Shown here one piece after another: positions 43,964-53,501 of a stretch of 64,000 bases of DNA (positions within the stretch are counted from its first letter, which is position 1; the number at the start of each line of letters is the position of its first letter). The notes under the pieces were generated by a model, which saw only the letters and a program-made list of their open reading frames with translations, had not been told where the DNA came from and made no database searches. A program made the position numbers and the translations under genes. This DNA is from Bombus terrestris (Eukaryota; Arthropoda; Insecta; Hymenoptera; Apidae): contig NC_063285.1 of NCBI RefSeq assembly GCF_910591885.1, positions 7,783,395-7,847,394 of the forward strand, read 5' to 3'.

Positions 43964-43970
43964 TTTTTTT
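43964..43970 (+). terminator. Pol III terminator of the 5S gene (copy 2)
   Basis: Seven T directly after the 5S 3' end. Confidence 0.8.
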
Positions 43971-45004
43971 ACTTTTCTTAACACTTAGCCAACCGAACGG
44001 GCAGATTTCCCTTTTTTACTTTAGCAACGCGTTTTTGTTGTTGTTGTTGTTGTTATTATCAATTATTATTTACCTGGAATTGTTCCCAATTAATTGCGAC
44101 CCTTTTTCTGCTTTTATAAAGTGCAGTATGGAATAAAATGCACCAATTTAGTGGTTTTAAAATTAATTAAAATGTTACGCCATCAGCTATGACTAAATAA
44201 AGATATAGTCGAACGATATCACGCTAAAAAAATATTAAAATACATTATGAATTTTTAACTTCACTTTCAGGTTGTATCATTTATCTTTAGTCATCTTTAA
44301 TGTTTTTAATTTTACCTATATGTTTTTATGGCTTAAATATATAATATTAATTTGATGTTTTGTATAAACAAAGTGTGAAATCGTTAAACAAAATCATTAC
44401 CGCAAAATATAATTGATGACTTAAATAATTTTTATACTTCTTTGTTTTTCAAGTATTAGTGAATATTAGTCCTCCTTACGTAGGAAAATGCACGGTAGAC
44501 AGCATACAGGTTGATCTGTGCTGGCGCGGTGGACAGAGAAGCGTATAGCTCGCTCTGGCGTTAATAAGCTATGGTCGTATACATCAAGAAAATATCTTTT
44601 TAGCATTAAACGATTATCACCATACGTTATATCATTCTCGCAGACACGCTTACTGATATATTGCTTTGTTTATATTTTCCGATAATGTTACATGTGTTCA
44701 ATATTCGGAATTCGGAATATGTCGATTGAAAGAATACAAAAGTACATGTTCCGAAAGTTGTGACACACACCGAAGAACGATTGCCTGCGCGCGACGAAAA
44801 TGAAGTCGAAAATGTAAAATGACATTTTTCGTTTTGTTTTCGCGAAAATCAATTATGAAATAGCTCCTACTTAATTTCACAGTCCATTATCTTGAAAACA
44901 AAGCCAGGCAAGGTTTCACAAATCTTTTTTGTCCTACAACATAATTGTATGTTTTGTAAATATTTTTTATTCAATAATATTTAATAACAAAATTGATTAC
45001 TTCA
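43971..45004. other. Spacer between 5S pieces (duplicate of 15137-16172)
   Basis: AT-rich and non-coding, with the same (TTG)n run near 44035-44055. It is slightly more diverged from copy 1 than the rest, with several changes in 44160-44340. Confidence 0.5.
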
Positions 45005-45043
45005 ACCAACGCTCATACCAAGCTGAATGCACTCTTTCTCGTC
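45005..45043 (+). rRNA. 5S rRNA 5' half, decayed (duplicate of 16173-16211)
   Basis: Same as copy 1. Confidence 0.8.
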
Positions 45044-46877
45044 AGAGTGTTGTGAACCTCCCAGCAGGTCGGATCTCACTGGCCAAAAATACCAGGCGTA
45101 AGACTTGTTAATGAGTTTGCCAATTTATGCAGTGATATTCAATAACGAAAAGTGATGAATAATGCTCACTATAAAAACAATCAAGAAAATAAGGGAAGGA
45201 AAGAAGATAGAATGAAAGAAGCAACCAAAAAGAAAATACTACAAAAATGGATATTTGAATTTGAATGAACTTTCGACCGTTTGCGTGGAGACGCGATTTC
45301 GAAGAAGCGCGCCAACGGGAGTCGTAAATTTCCGTTACGATTTAACTAATCCACACCACGAATCGTTCGATCTTTTATTTCTATTCAGATAATAAGGATA
45401 GTTGAATGAAAATAACGCTGATATTAACAAGTTAATATATATTTTCCATGATCCAGCAACTTCAATGAGATGCAAGGTTACGTATATGGAATGACAAACT
45501 ACGAATGAGTACGACCCGAGACTCGTTTCGTGTTGGCGACTGTGATGATGTATCTTCTGTCGATTGGCTGTCTTCGACAGGGCGATTCTGCTGATTTGTC
45601 TTCCGACTCTTGCTGTTCCTTGAATTATGTTTTAACTCGAGCTGGTGTTAACTGTTACTGGTGAGACTTGATTGTTACTTGAATGGTACTGTTTGTGACA
45701 AGTCTAGTGATCCAGTATAGAGATGAAGTCGAGAGCACAAGTGTAAAGACGAAGTCTACGGCACAAGTTGACTGTTCCGTAGTCGTGAGAACAAGTATAG
45801 AGATGAAGTGACTGCTCTGTATTTGTGAGAACAAGTAAAGTTCGTTTTTGTGTGATTACGGAGGAAAATTCTGAGTGAGCGAAGAGATGAAGAGATGAAG
45901 AAAGCGGATTTGTTGCTCACACTTTTCGTTTGGAAAGTTTACAAGAAACTTTGCGAAAATATCAACAAATGCAACGAGTCAAACACGAACGCGTTGCTCA
46001 AATGAGCCGCAAATTCATCCCGTGGTTAAAGTTCTCAGACATCCTAAAACAAGGAATAAGCCGGAGCCATGTCTCCGAAAATCAACCACATCAAACAAAT
46101 TTATTACTGCGCGTAATTGAAAATCCAAACCCAATTAAAACGTAACCCAATAGAACGTAACAAACTTATCAAGGACTTCAAAGAAGCATATTCAAAGCCC
46201 TAAATGAACAACAAACACAATTAAACGAACTAAAACAATCATTAAAAACGCACGAAGAAAGGATTGACTCTTGTCCAAAAGGAGGCTCCTGCCCAGCCAT
46301 ATGGCTTGGGGACGCACAATTACAATTCCTTAATTTACGGGCAATTAACACGCTCAAAATCATAGACTACGATTGCGACCATAATGCTCTCGTATTCCAG
46401 ATGAACAAAAATATATCAGATTTCGTAATCCTAGAAACACGGAGTGACGGTCCCAGGTACAAGTGCAAAGATAACACACTAGGAAAAATTACAAAATCAG
46501 CTCGAAAAGAACTGCGTCCTGAACACCCGCAACAAGGTCAATCTAACAAAGAGGCAAATCGACTCATTTATAGACGAAGTAGAAAAACACGTACAAACCG
46601 TCCTTCAAGAATTCGTACTAAAAATAAATGAAAAGTCGGCTTTCGAGCCCTATATTCATAATAAAAGAAAATTACGAGACAAAAGCTCCATGCCATCCAA
46701 CATAAACAATCTAAAATAAAACTATTCCTACGATAAAAGAGAAGATTTAGAATTATTAAAGTATCTTTTGCACAAGATACAGTTGCGCAAAAAGGACTCT
46801 GTTGGCATGTCCCACAGGGAAATCAAATTTTTACATCAAAAAAGCCAAACTCTATCCCATCTCTCAAACTGCCTTCC
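45044..46877 (+). mobile_element. Family D element, decayed (D3', duplicate of D3), with solo LTR at about 45262-45921
   Basis: Same order of remnants as D3 (leader, solo LTR related to the BEL/Pao LTR, ORF1 C-terminus, endonuclease tail, pre-RT linker), then an inverted 5S 5' half. Confidence 0.75.
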
Positions 46878-46917
46878 GACGAGAACGATTCCATTCAGCA
46901 CGGTATGAACGTTAGTT
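46878..46917 (-). rRNA. 5S rRNA 5' half, minus strand (duplicate of 18046-18085)
   Basis: Minus strand: AACTAACGTTCATACCGTGC through 'cgttctcgtc'. It is separated by ~193 nt from the 5S 3' end at 47111, in the tandem head-to-tail order of a 5S array. Confidence 0.82.
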
Positions 46918-47110
46918 GAAATAAGTGATTTTCTTATTTGCTTTTAGCGTACAAGAAAAGAATATTTGAAATATATAAGTGTGTGCAAGAATGAGTGATA
47001 TATGGTATTAGTCGCGTAATACTAAAACATTTCTATTTCTCTATGTTTACATTATAGATTATTAAAAATAGATTATTAAGGAAAGCAAGAAAGATTGGAA
47101 GAATAAAAAG
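46918..47110 (-). other. 5S intergenic spacer
   Basis: It lies between a 5S 3' end and the next 5S 5' start on the minus strand. It begins with a T-run ('cctttttattc') fit for Pol III termination and ends with an AT-rich upstream flank ('cacttatttc') shared with the other 5S 5' halves in this window. Confidence 0.6.
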
Positions 47111-47195
47111 GTGAACACCACGCGGAGTTCACAAGCGGTCACCCATTTAAATACTTTCTCCATCTTAACTTTCGTGATAGGACGACAACCAGTGC
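47111..47195 (-). rRNA. 5S rRNA 3' half, full to its end (minus strand)
   Basis: Minus strand: 'gcactggttgtcgtc', then 'ctatcacgaaagttaag', 'atgggtgaccgcttgtgaac' and 'ggtgttcac'. It has the same start point as the other 3' halves and is diverged from the D2 5S in the middle ('gatggagaaagtatttaa'), a variant shared with 3314-3390. It is the downstream partner of the 5' half at 55358-55396. Confidence 0.85.
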
Positions 47196-47677
47196 TTTTC
47201 TGTATAACGTTTATAGACCAATAGTTAGTATTACATGTGTGTGTTTTTCATAATAAACAATGAATTTCGGTTGTGGGATGGATCGATTAAAAGTACCGAT
47301 ACGTAAGGGTACGACGTAGCCATGCAATATTTTGTGTGTGGGGATTACATTCTTTTAGGTTTACAATTTGTAACTTAAATTTATGTCGTTGTAGAGCGGT
47401 GCTTATATATGATGTTGTTTTTTTGTTCCTATCTCTGTCCTGAAAACCTGGTCGCAAAAACCGGACAATTCAGTAGTCTGCATTTGGTTTCGGCGGAGCT
47501 GCGGGATTTTGCGAGGGTGGGGGGAGGGTGGACAGGGAGGGGAACGGAGGGGTGTCCTGTAGAATTATTTACAACATCTACAATATTTACAATATTTACA
47601 TGATTACAATATCTGCACTATTTTACACGGAGGGAGATTTGAGTGTTGTTATTTTGTGGTTCTTTTTCTTGTTATTT

Positions 47678-48127
47678 TTATTGTGGTTTTGGCATCCACC
47701 AATATTTTTTTATGCATTTTCTGTGATTGTCTTCTGCGTCTTTTTGGGGAAGGGCCATGTTGTATCTCCACCTAGTGTCTACAGTTTGCACATTTGAGTT
47801 TGCCTCGTTGAGTATTGTTTTAATCCCTATTTTTCTTTTTATATGGTAGATTATTGGGATATTATTTTGGTCTTGGAGGTAGTTTCTTTCGTCTAGGTAT
47901 AAAAATGTTTCGGGGGGATGTAACCTGTCGTCAGTGTATTTTTGTAATATGAATCGTTTGGAAATAAGCAACCGAAGATTACACTATTTTCCTTTATCTT
48001 TGCAGGTTGCGCGAAGTGGTTTCTTGTTAGTTTTATGAGGATTGCCGTTCCTCCTCCTTGGGTAGCGTTTGGTCTGTCGTGTCTTATTATAGAATAGTTT
48101 TTGTAGTGCACTTTGTGTCTATAGTTC
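47678..48127 (-). pseudogene. Family D ORF2 deletion derivative, C-terminal part (D5)
   Basis: Upstream of the LTR insertion the endonuclease start continues (HYKNYSIIRHDRPNATQGGG), then the deletion joint after GTAILIK. In a shifted frame FILQKYTDDRLHPPETFLYL follows, with a tail ending near 47678. The upstream half of the same reading frame is at 53323-53480 (LISETK... side), beyond the LTR element. Confidence 0.75.
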
Positions 48128-48792
48128 TGTATAATTCGTACTATCGCGGGGAGACGCGGTCGTTAGAATACGCGTCAACGAGAGTCGTAAATTCCCGTTA
48201 CGATTAGAATAATCGACACCACGAATAGTTCGATCCCCGTATTTCGGTTAGGATAATCGGGGTGGTTGATGCGGTATAACACTGAGAGTCACAGAATTAT
48301 AATAATGTATATTTCCAACAACTAGTCTACACGATTGAAAAGATATAAACAATTAACAACTTTATCGCACGCAGATAATGTAAATGTATACAGTATCGAG
48401 CAAGGCTCTTACACTTGAAGTTAGTCTCTTGGTGGACGTAGCACGATATGATACTTAACAGAATAAGCGAATGTTTGGCAATGTGTAATGTTCGACGCGT
48501 CACAAGGAACTGATCGACTTTGGATGATTTCTTTGTCTCATCTTTAAAACGACCCCCACTATACTTAGGTCACGCCACCGTTCGCGCCTATGATCACGTA
48601 TGTCTGTTCTTGCGTGGAAAACGTAACGGACCAAATTCGACGTTTCGAGAACTCGCTGCTTGGCGACAGCTATGCGCTCGTCGATACATTGTATATGATC
48701 CGGCGGTCAGATAAGACGATCTGACTGAGACATTGTAGGGCCGCGAGTGACGGTTAGAAAATACAGCCTGTGTTAAGCTTCGTGGCGTAACA
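48128..48792 (-). repeat. 3' LTR of the BEL/Pao-type element
   Basis: 665 bp, TG...CA ends; matches 52659-53322 along its length. Confidence 0.93.
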
Positions 48793-48804
48793 TCCTCCCC
48801 CCGT
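48793..48804 (-). other. Polypurine tract
   Basis: Minus strand ACGGGGGGAGGA immediately before the 3' LTR (TGTTACGCC...), the expected plus-strand primer position. Confidence 0.75.
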
Positions 48805-48838
48805 TGAGAGGGTACCGATCAAATGATATGGTATGGAG

Positions 48839-50767
48839 TCAGGTGCGTCGCTGGCGAATCTCCTTGTTGATTGTTGCTGTCCTGTGAACTGTGGCCGTCC
48901 AGAGAATGTAGTGGTCGCCAGGAAGAATTTGATGATACGGCCGAAAGGCCGGTGCGCTGAGGATATTTGTCTGTCCTGGAGTCTGCTTCGCCGCTGCGTC
49001 GAAGGACCGTTGACTGCCTTGTAGTCTGGACCGCCGTGGTTTTTGGCATTGCCAAGAAAGTTGCCGCTGAAGTCTACGGACCAAGAAATGTCGTGAAGAG
49101 CTCGGCTCGTGAAGTATCGTAGAACACCTCAGCCCTGGAGGTGTCGTTATACATCTCGCCGATTTCCCAAAGGTAGATAATATCTGTATGGAGATGCGTT
49201 TTTCATCCGCCTTCTTCGATGTTCGTAGTTGTCCTGACGAGGCCGTCGTCGCCAGGGTGAACTCGATGATACGACCGAAAGGCCGTTGCGTAGAGGACAC
49301 CCGTCTGTCCTGGTGTCTGGTTCGCCGTTGCGTTAAGGGGCCGTTGAAGTTCACGATCCAGGATGTATCGTGAAACAGTTCGGCCCATGCAGTATCGTGG
49401 AACACCTCGGCCCATGAGGTATCCTTGAATAGTTTGCCCCAGGAGGTGTCGTTGAATGAAACTCCGGTGATGCATGGTATAGGTTCAAACACGTCGCAGA
49501 GTTGTGTGTTTGATTGGGAGACTGAGCTCCCCCCGATGATCTGCCCCAATTGTGCTATCTTGTCCCAGATGTCGTGGATTGTATCATGGTAAGACCTGGA
49601 GCAGGGTTCGCCTTTCTTGTATGGTGTTTCTGCAACATCAGATTCGTAAAAGTATTGCATGTCATTTGGACATCCTCGTTGCTGTTTCGGCTGAGGAAGC
49701 GTGGAGGAGGTCATGATTGATTGAGGGACGAGGCTCCCCCCGTTGACCCATCCGGATCGCGCCTTCTCGCTGATGGCTGGTAGTTGTACCGGCGTGGTCC
49801 AACAATCCGCAAGAGACAGAATCAGAGATTTGTCCCACGTGGTGCTCTGTGGGCTTAGTGGACAAGTGTTGAAATCAGCTGGCGCGTTCTGAAAACTACT
49901 GACAATTAAATGATTAGTCATAGTGGTAATAACGTGGAGATTATCCCGATTTGGGTTACTCGCAGGCGTGGCTCCTCGCCGCCGTGGCGATGGAGAATTC
50001 TTCACGTTAGGTCGCGGAGACAGACTCTCCGATATGATGTCCATGTCAGGTGTAACATGTAAAGTGGTGTTCCCCGGCGGAGTATAACTGTTTTTGTCCG
50101 GGACGTGATTCAGTTCCTTCTGGTCTTGCAGATCTGGAGCATTCGGCTGATTCGAGACATTTTGTGTAGTTGAACCAGATGGTTGCGATGCTGACGCTGT
50201 GAGCGTGGTTGTCCGATCTCGGGTAGTTGACACGTTGCGAGTGTCATGCGGTGAGCTCCGCGTGGTATACGCCGGAATCGGCAATTGAGTTGAAGCGGTG
50301 CCTTCCGTCGGCGGAGTACGACCGTTGTCGTCTTGGATGGAATTCAGTTCCTTTCGGTCCAGAAGATCTCGAATTGATTGATTCAAGGAGTTTTGTGGCG
50401 TTGAATCAGATGGTTGCGATGCTGACGCTGCGAACGTGGTTGTCAGATCGCGGGTAGTTGATATGTTGTGAATGTCACGCGGTGAGCTCCGCGTGGTATG
50501 CGACGGGATCGGCGCTGGAGTTGAAGCGGTGTCTTCCGTCGGATGAGTACGACCGTTGTCGTCTTGGGAGAGAATCAGTTCCTTTTGGTCCAGAGGATCT
50601 TGAGTGATTGATTGATTCAAGACGTTGTGTAACGTCGAATCAGATGATTGCGATGCTGACGCTGCAAACGTGGTCGTGATGTAGCGTTTCAAGGTCGTCG
50701 ATAACGTGTTGAGTGCTCCGATTGGGACCGAACATTTCTGCGCTGTGACTAACAAGTCGTGTTGCAA
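48839..50767 (-). CDS. Second open frame of the LTR element, unknown function (642 codons from first Met)
   Basis: It lies in the same frame as gag, after a single UGA (50840-50842); the frame is open from that UGA to 48839, so it could be made as a gag read-through product. The N-terminal part (residues ~25-230) has about three tandem copies of a ~75-residue unit, marked by TTTFAASASQ, DQKEL/DRKEL and DDNGRTHP/DDNGRTPP. The middle carries a repeated DTSW/DTAW motif (FKDTSWAEVFHDTAWAELF). I find no DTG/DSG protease site, YVDD box or integrase HHCC. It is Ser/Thr/Pro-rich; function unknown. Confidence 0.6.
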   Translation of the reverse strand: MQHDLLVTAQKCSVPIGALNTLSTTLKRYITTTFAASASQSSDSTLHNVLNQSITQDPLDQKELILSQDDNGRTHPTEDTASTPAPIPSHTTRSSPRDIHNISTTRDLTTTFAASASQPSDSTPQNSLNQSIRDLLDRKELNSIQDDNGRTPPTEGTASTQLPIPAYTTRSSPHDTRNVSTTRDRTTTLTASASQPSGSTTQNVSNQPNAPDLQDQKELNHVPDKNSYTPPGNTTLHVTPDMDIISESLSPRPNVKNSPSPRRRGATPASNPNRDNLHVITTMTNHLIVSSFQNAPADFNTCPLSPQSTTWDKSLILSLADCWTTPVQLPAISEKARSGWVNGGSLVPQSIMTSSTLPQPKQQRGCPNDMQYFYESDVAETPYKKGEPCSRSYHDTIHDIWDKIAQLGQIIGGSSVSQSNTQLCDVFEPIPCITGVSFNDTSWGKLFKDTSWAEVFHDTAWAELFHDTSWIVNFNGPLTQRRTRHQDRRVSSTQRPFGRIIEFTLATTASSGQLRTSKKADEKRISIQILSTFGKSARCITTPPGLRCSTILHEPSSSRHFLVRRLQRQLSWQCQKPRRSRLQGSQRSFDAAAKQTPGQTNILSAPAFRPYHQILPGDHYILWTATVHRTATINKEIRQRRT

Positions 50768-50839
50768 TGGTTCAAAAGGGAGCGGGGTCGATGAGTCCGT
50801 TTTCTGTGGTTCGGTCCCTAACAGGCTCGTCTGATGACG

Positions 50840-52399
50840 TCATTGTTTTCCGTGTCGTTTAGGGCTGGACGATATGGTCGATCCCGATGCCGACGATCGC
50901 GGTAACCGAGATTCGCGTTTCGGGGATGTTCGCGGAGACGTTCGGGGAGACTCTTGGCGAGAATCTCGACGAGACGCTCGGGGAGACGTTCGGGGAGACG
51001 CTCGGGGAGACGTTCGGGGAGACGCTCGGGGAGACTCTCGGCGAGAATCTCGGCGAGAACCTCGGTGAGCCGCTCGGGGAGACGAAGATGAGCGTCTCGA
51101 ACGATATGACGAACGCGGGGACGGTGAACTGGGCGAAGATCGACCGCTGGATGATCGGTCGCTCGACGATCGACCGCTCGATGTTCGGTCGACACGTGTT
51201 CGTGTTTTGTTATGCCCCTGGTCTTGATGCAGATACGTGTGATGTCGCTGTCTACAGATGCGACATGATCCCGCGGAGCATTGAGTGAGAGCGTGTCCCT
51301 TGCCTAAACAATTGGTACAGAGCGACGCCCTTTTGGCGATTTCCAGGCGTTCTTTGGGCGGCATCGTTTTGAAGACATGGCAATTCCATAATTCGTGTTG
51401 TTCGTGGCAGCTCGGACACAACAACGTATTGTGTGTAGTTACGAATGTATAACTTCGCGGCGCGTCCTGTCGCCGACGGTCGTGTTGCTCGGACGCCCCC
51501 CTTTTGACGGTTAATGATGAGCATGCTCTGTCGCTATTCGTCCGTGTTTTCAAAAAATCCACTAAATGCGTATATGGCGGCAATTTCTTGTCCGGTAGGG
51601 TATGTTGCCATTCGCGAACGACGGCTGAGGGTAACTTCGACGTGACAAGCTTTATGAGAAAGGCGTTTGACGTGACTGGGTCCCCGAGTCTTTCTAACGC
51701 TTGAAGATGTACTTTGACTGTCTCGATAAGATCGTCTATGGCTTCGGGTGTTTCTTTAGTTATTCTGGGATAGTCGAGAATCAGGTCCCAGTGACGCATG
51801 CAGATCTGGCGGTGGCAGTCGAATTTTTCCCTAAGAGCGTCCATGGCGATTGCGTAATTTGCGTCGGTGATGGGTAATGACTGTATGCTTCGCGCGGCCC
51901 AGCCAGTCAGGGCTGTTCGGAGATGATGAAATTTCTGAACCGGTGCTAAATTTTCATTTCTATCTATCGCTGATGAGAAGGCATCGTGAAACGAATGCCA
52001 ATCCTCGAGGGCGCCATCAAATGTAGGTATGCGAACCTCCGGTAGTTTAAGCGGTGCGGACACGCGGCCGACGGCTGATTCGCCGCTTGTCGACTGTGAC
52101 GGCGTGCTCCGTCGTGTATTGCTTAATTGTTTGGCTACTCGGCGTTGCAGCCTCTCGTATTCTTCCTCTAGCTCACTGCCGCGCGCGGTCTCTCCCTCGT
52201 CTAGAGTTACGATCTGGTATTGTAGTGCACGGATTTCCTTCTCGTAGGTTTCTAGACGGTCTTTAATGTGAAGCAAGTCGAACTCGTCCGGACAGCCTGA
52301 TTGTTCAATGTCGCCCAGTTTTTTTGCGAGGCGTGTAAACTGGGCGCTACAGTAGCCCCGGCGACGACGCAAGTTGGCGAGCTCGTCTCCGGTTGCCAT
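50840..52399 (-). CDS. BEL/Pao-type Gag (519 aa)
   Basis: Structural capsid/nucleocapsid protein of a BEL/Pao element. An N-terminal coiled-coil region (residues ~1-85) is followed by the conserved capsid domain common in this group (PEVRIPTFDGALEDWHSFHD near residue 123, then TGWAARSIQSLP and ALREKFDCHRQI). Two zinc-binding motifs follow (CPSCHEQHELWNC and CTNCLGKGHALTQC, with CRICRQRHHTYLH after). The last ~120 residues are an Arg/Ser-rich tail built from RASPRTSP-type repeats, reflecting a 12-nt-scale tandem repeat at about 50930-51080. Start chosen at the first Met after the PBS. Stop is UGA in context CAA-UGA-CGU, followed by an open frame. Confidence 0.9.
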   Translation of the reverse strand: MATGDELANLRRRRGYCSAQFTRLAKKLGDIEQSGCPDEFDLLHIKDRLETYEKEIRALQYQIVTLDEGETARGSELEEEYERLQRRVAKQLSNTRRSTPSQSTSGESAVGRVSAPLKLPEVRIPTFDGALEDWHSFHDAFSSAIDRNENLAPVQKFHHLRTALTGWAARSIQSLPITDANYAIAMDALREKFDCHRQICMRHWDLILDYPRITKETPEAIDDLIETVKVHLQALERLGDPVTSNAFLIKLVTSKLPSAVVREWQHTLPDKKLPPYTHLVDFLKTRTNSDRACSSLTVKRGASEQHDRRRQDAPRSYTFVTTHNTLLCPSCHEQHELWNCHVFKTMPPKERLEIAKRASLCTNCLGKGHALTQCSAGSCRICRQRHHTYLHQDQGHNKTRTRVDRTSSGRSSSDRSSSGRSSPSSPSPRSSYRSRRSSSSPRAAHRGSRRDSRRESPRASPRTSPRASPRTSPRASRRDSRQESPRTSPRTSPKRESRLPRSSASGSTISSSPKRHGKQ

Positions 52400-52640
52400 T
52401 ATTTTTTATGTAATTGGTAATGAAATCGTTTGAACTTACTTCTGTTGGCGATTGTCCACTTTGTGGCGGGAGGCTGTGTGGTTGCGTTTCAACCACCGAA
52501 TTATACCTCTTCAAAGGTGACGACCCTTTACGTTACTGACCTCGCTGGGGTGGTAACGCTTCTGCTGCTGGTTGTGTTGGATTCACGTGGCACTGTATGA
52601 GAGTGGGTGTCACTGGCGTGCACTTTTCACTTGACACAGA

Positions 52641-52658
52641 ATCCGGCTCGAAGGACCA
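52641..52658 (-). other. Primer-binding site, tRNA-Tyr type
   Basis: Minus strand TGGTCCTTCGAGCCGGAT directly follows the 5' LTR. Its complement, ending CGAAGGACCA, fits the 3' end of eukaryotic tRNA-Tyr (acceptor 5' strand CCTTCGA). Confidence 0.85.
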
Positions 52659-53322
52659 TGTAATTTCGTACTATCGCGGGGAGACGCGGTCGTTAGAATA
52701 CGCGTCAACGAGAGTCGTAAATTCCCGTTACGATTAGAATAATCGACACCACGAATAGTTCGATCCCCGTATTTCGGTTAGGATAATCGGGGTGGTTGAT
52801 GCGGTATAACACTGAGAGTCACAGAATTATAATAATGTATATTTCCAACAACTAGTCTACACGATTGAAAAGATATAAACAATTAACAACTTTATCGCAC
52901 GCAGATAATGTAAATGTATACAGTATCGAGCAAGGCTCTTACACTTGAAGTTAGTCTCTTGGTGGACGTAGCACGATATGATACTTAACAGAATAAGCGA
53001 ATGTTTGGCAATGTGTAATGTTCGACGCGTCACAAGGAACTGATCGACTTTGGATGATTTCTTTGTCTCATCTTTAAAACGACCCCCACTATACTTAGGT
53101 CACGCCACCGTTCGCGCCTATGATCACGTATGTCTGTTCTTGCGTGGAAAACGTAACGGACCAAATTCGACGTTTCGAGAACTCGCTGCTTGGCGACAGC
53201 TATGCGCTCGTCGATACATTGTATATGATCCGGCGGTCAGATAAGACGATCTGACTGAGACATTGTAGGGCCGCGAGTGACGGTTAGAAAATACAGCCTG
53301 TGTTAAGCTTCGTGGCGTAACA
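52659..53322 (-). repeat. 5' LTR of the BEL/Pao-type element
   Basis: 664 bp; near-identical partner of 48128-48792. Outer-end difference: TGTAATTTCG here, TGTATAATTCG in the other LTR. Confidence 0.93.
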
Positions 53323-53501
53323 AGTTCAGTTTGGTTTCTGAGATAAGTAATATGTCGGGGGTTTCTTTCTTAATTAGGGTTAGCATGCTGTATCTCTTTT
53401 GGTTTGAGATTAGTGAGTTGGCGTTTATTGAGATGATTTTCAGATGTTTAACTTTTATCTGGTTTATTTTCTGCTGTGATTGGTGGGCGGGTGTGTTTTG
53501 G

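Larger units (their letters stand above)
28848..47129 (+). repeat. Large direct segmental duplication, copy 2
   Basis: Second copy of the block at 1-18297. Its true left edge could lie further left, because copy 1 is cut by the window start. Differences from copy 1 include a rescued reading frame in the minus-strand family D gag (a Trp codon in place of the stop of copy 1) and an 11-nt-scale deletion in the plus-strand family D gag. Confidence 0.95.
48128..53322 (-). mobile_element. Non-autonomous BEL/Pao-type LTR retrotransposon (gag, no pol)
   Basis: Complete element on the minus strand: LTRs of 664-665 bp at both ends, 5-bp target-site duplication AGTTC (48123-48127 and 53323-53327), a tRNA-Tyr primer-binding site, a polypurine tract and a BEL-type gag. 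The internal part is only 3.87 kb and shows no aspartic protease, RT, RNase H or integrase motifs. The two LTRs appear identical except for two or three bases at the outer end, so the insertion is young. It sits inside family D ORF2. Confidence 0.92.

Noticed and set aside
48520..48714. 64-codon frame in the LTR, also at 53050-53244
   Set aside because: It lies within both LTRs and overlaps expected U3/R sequence; no sign of a real protein.
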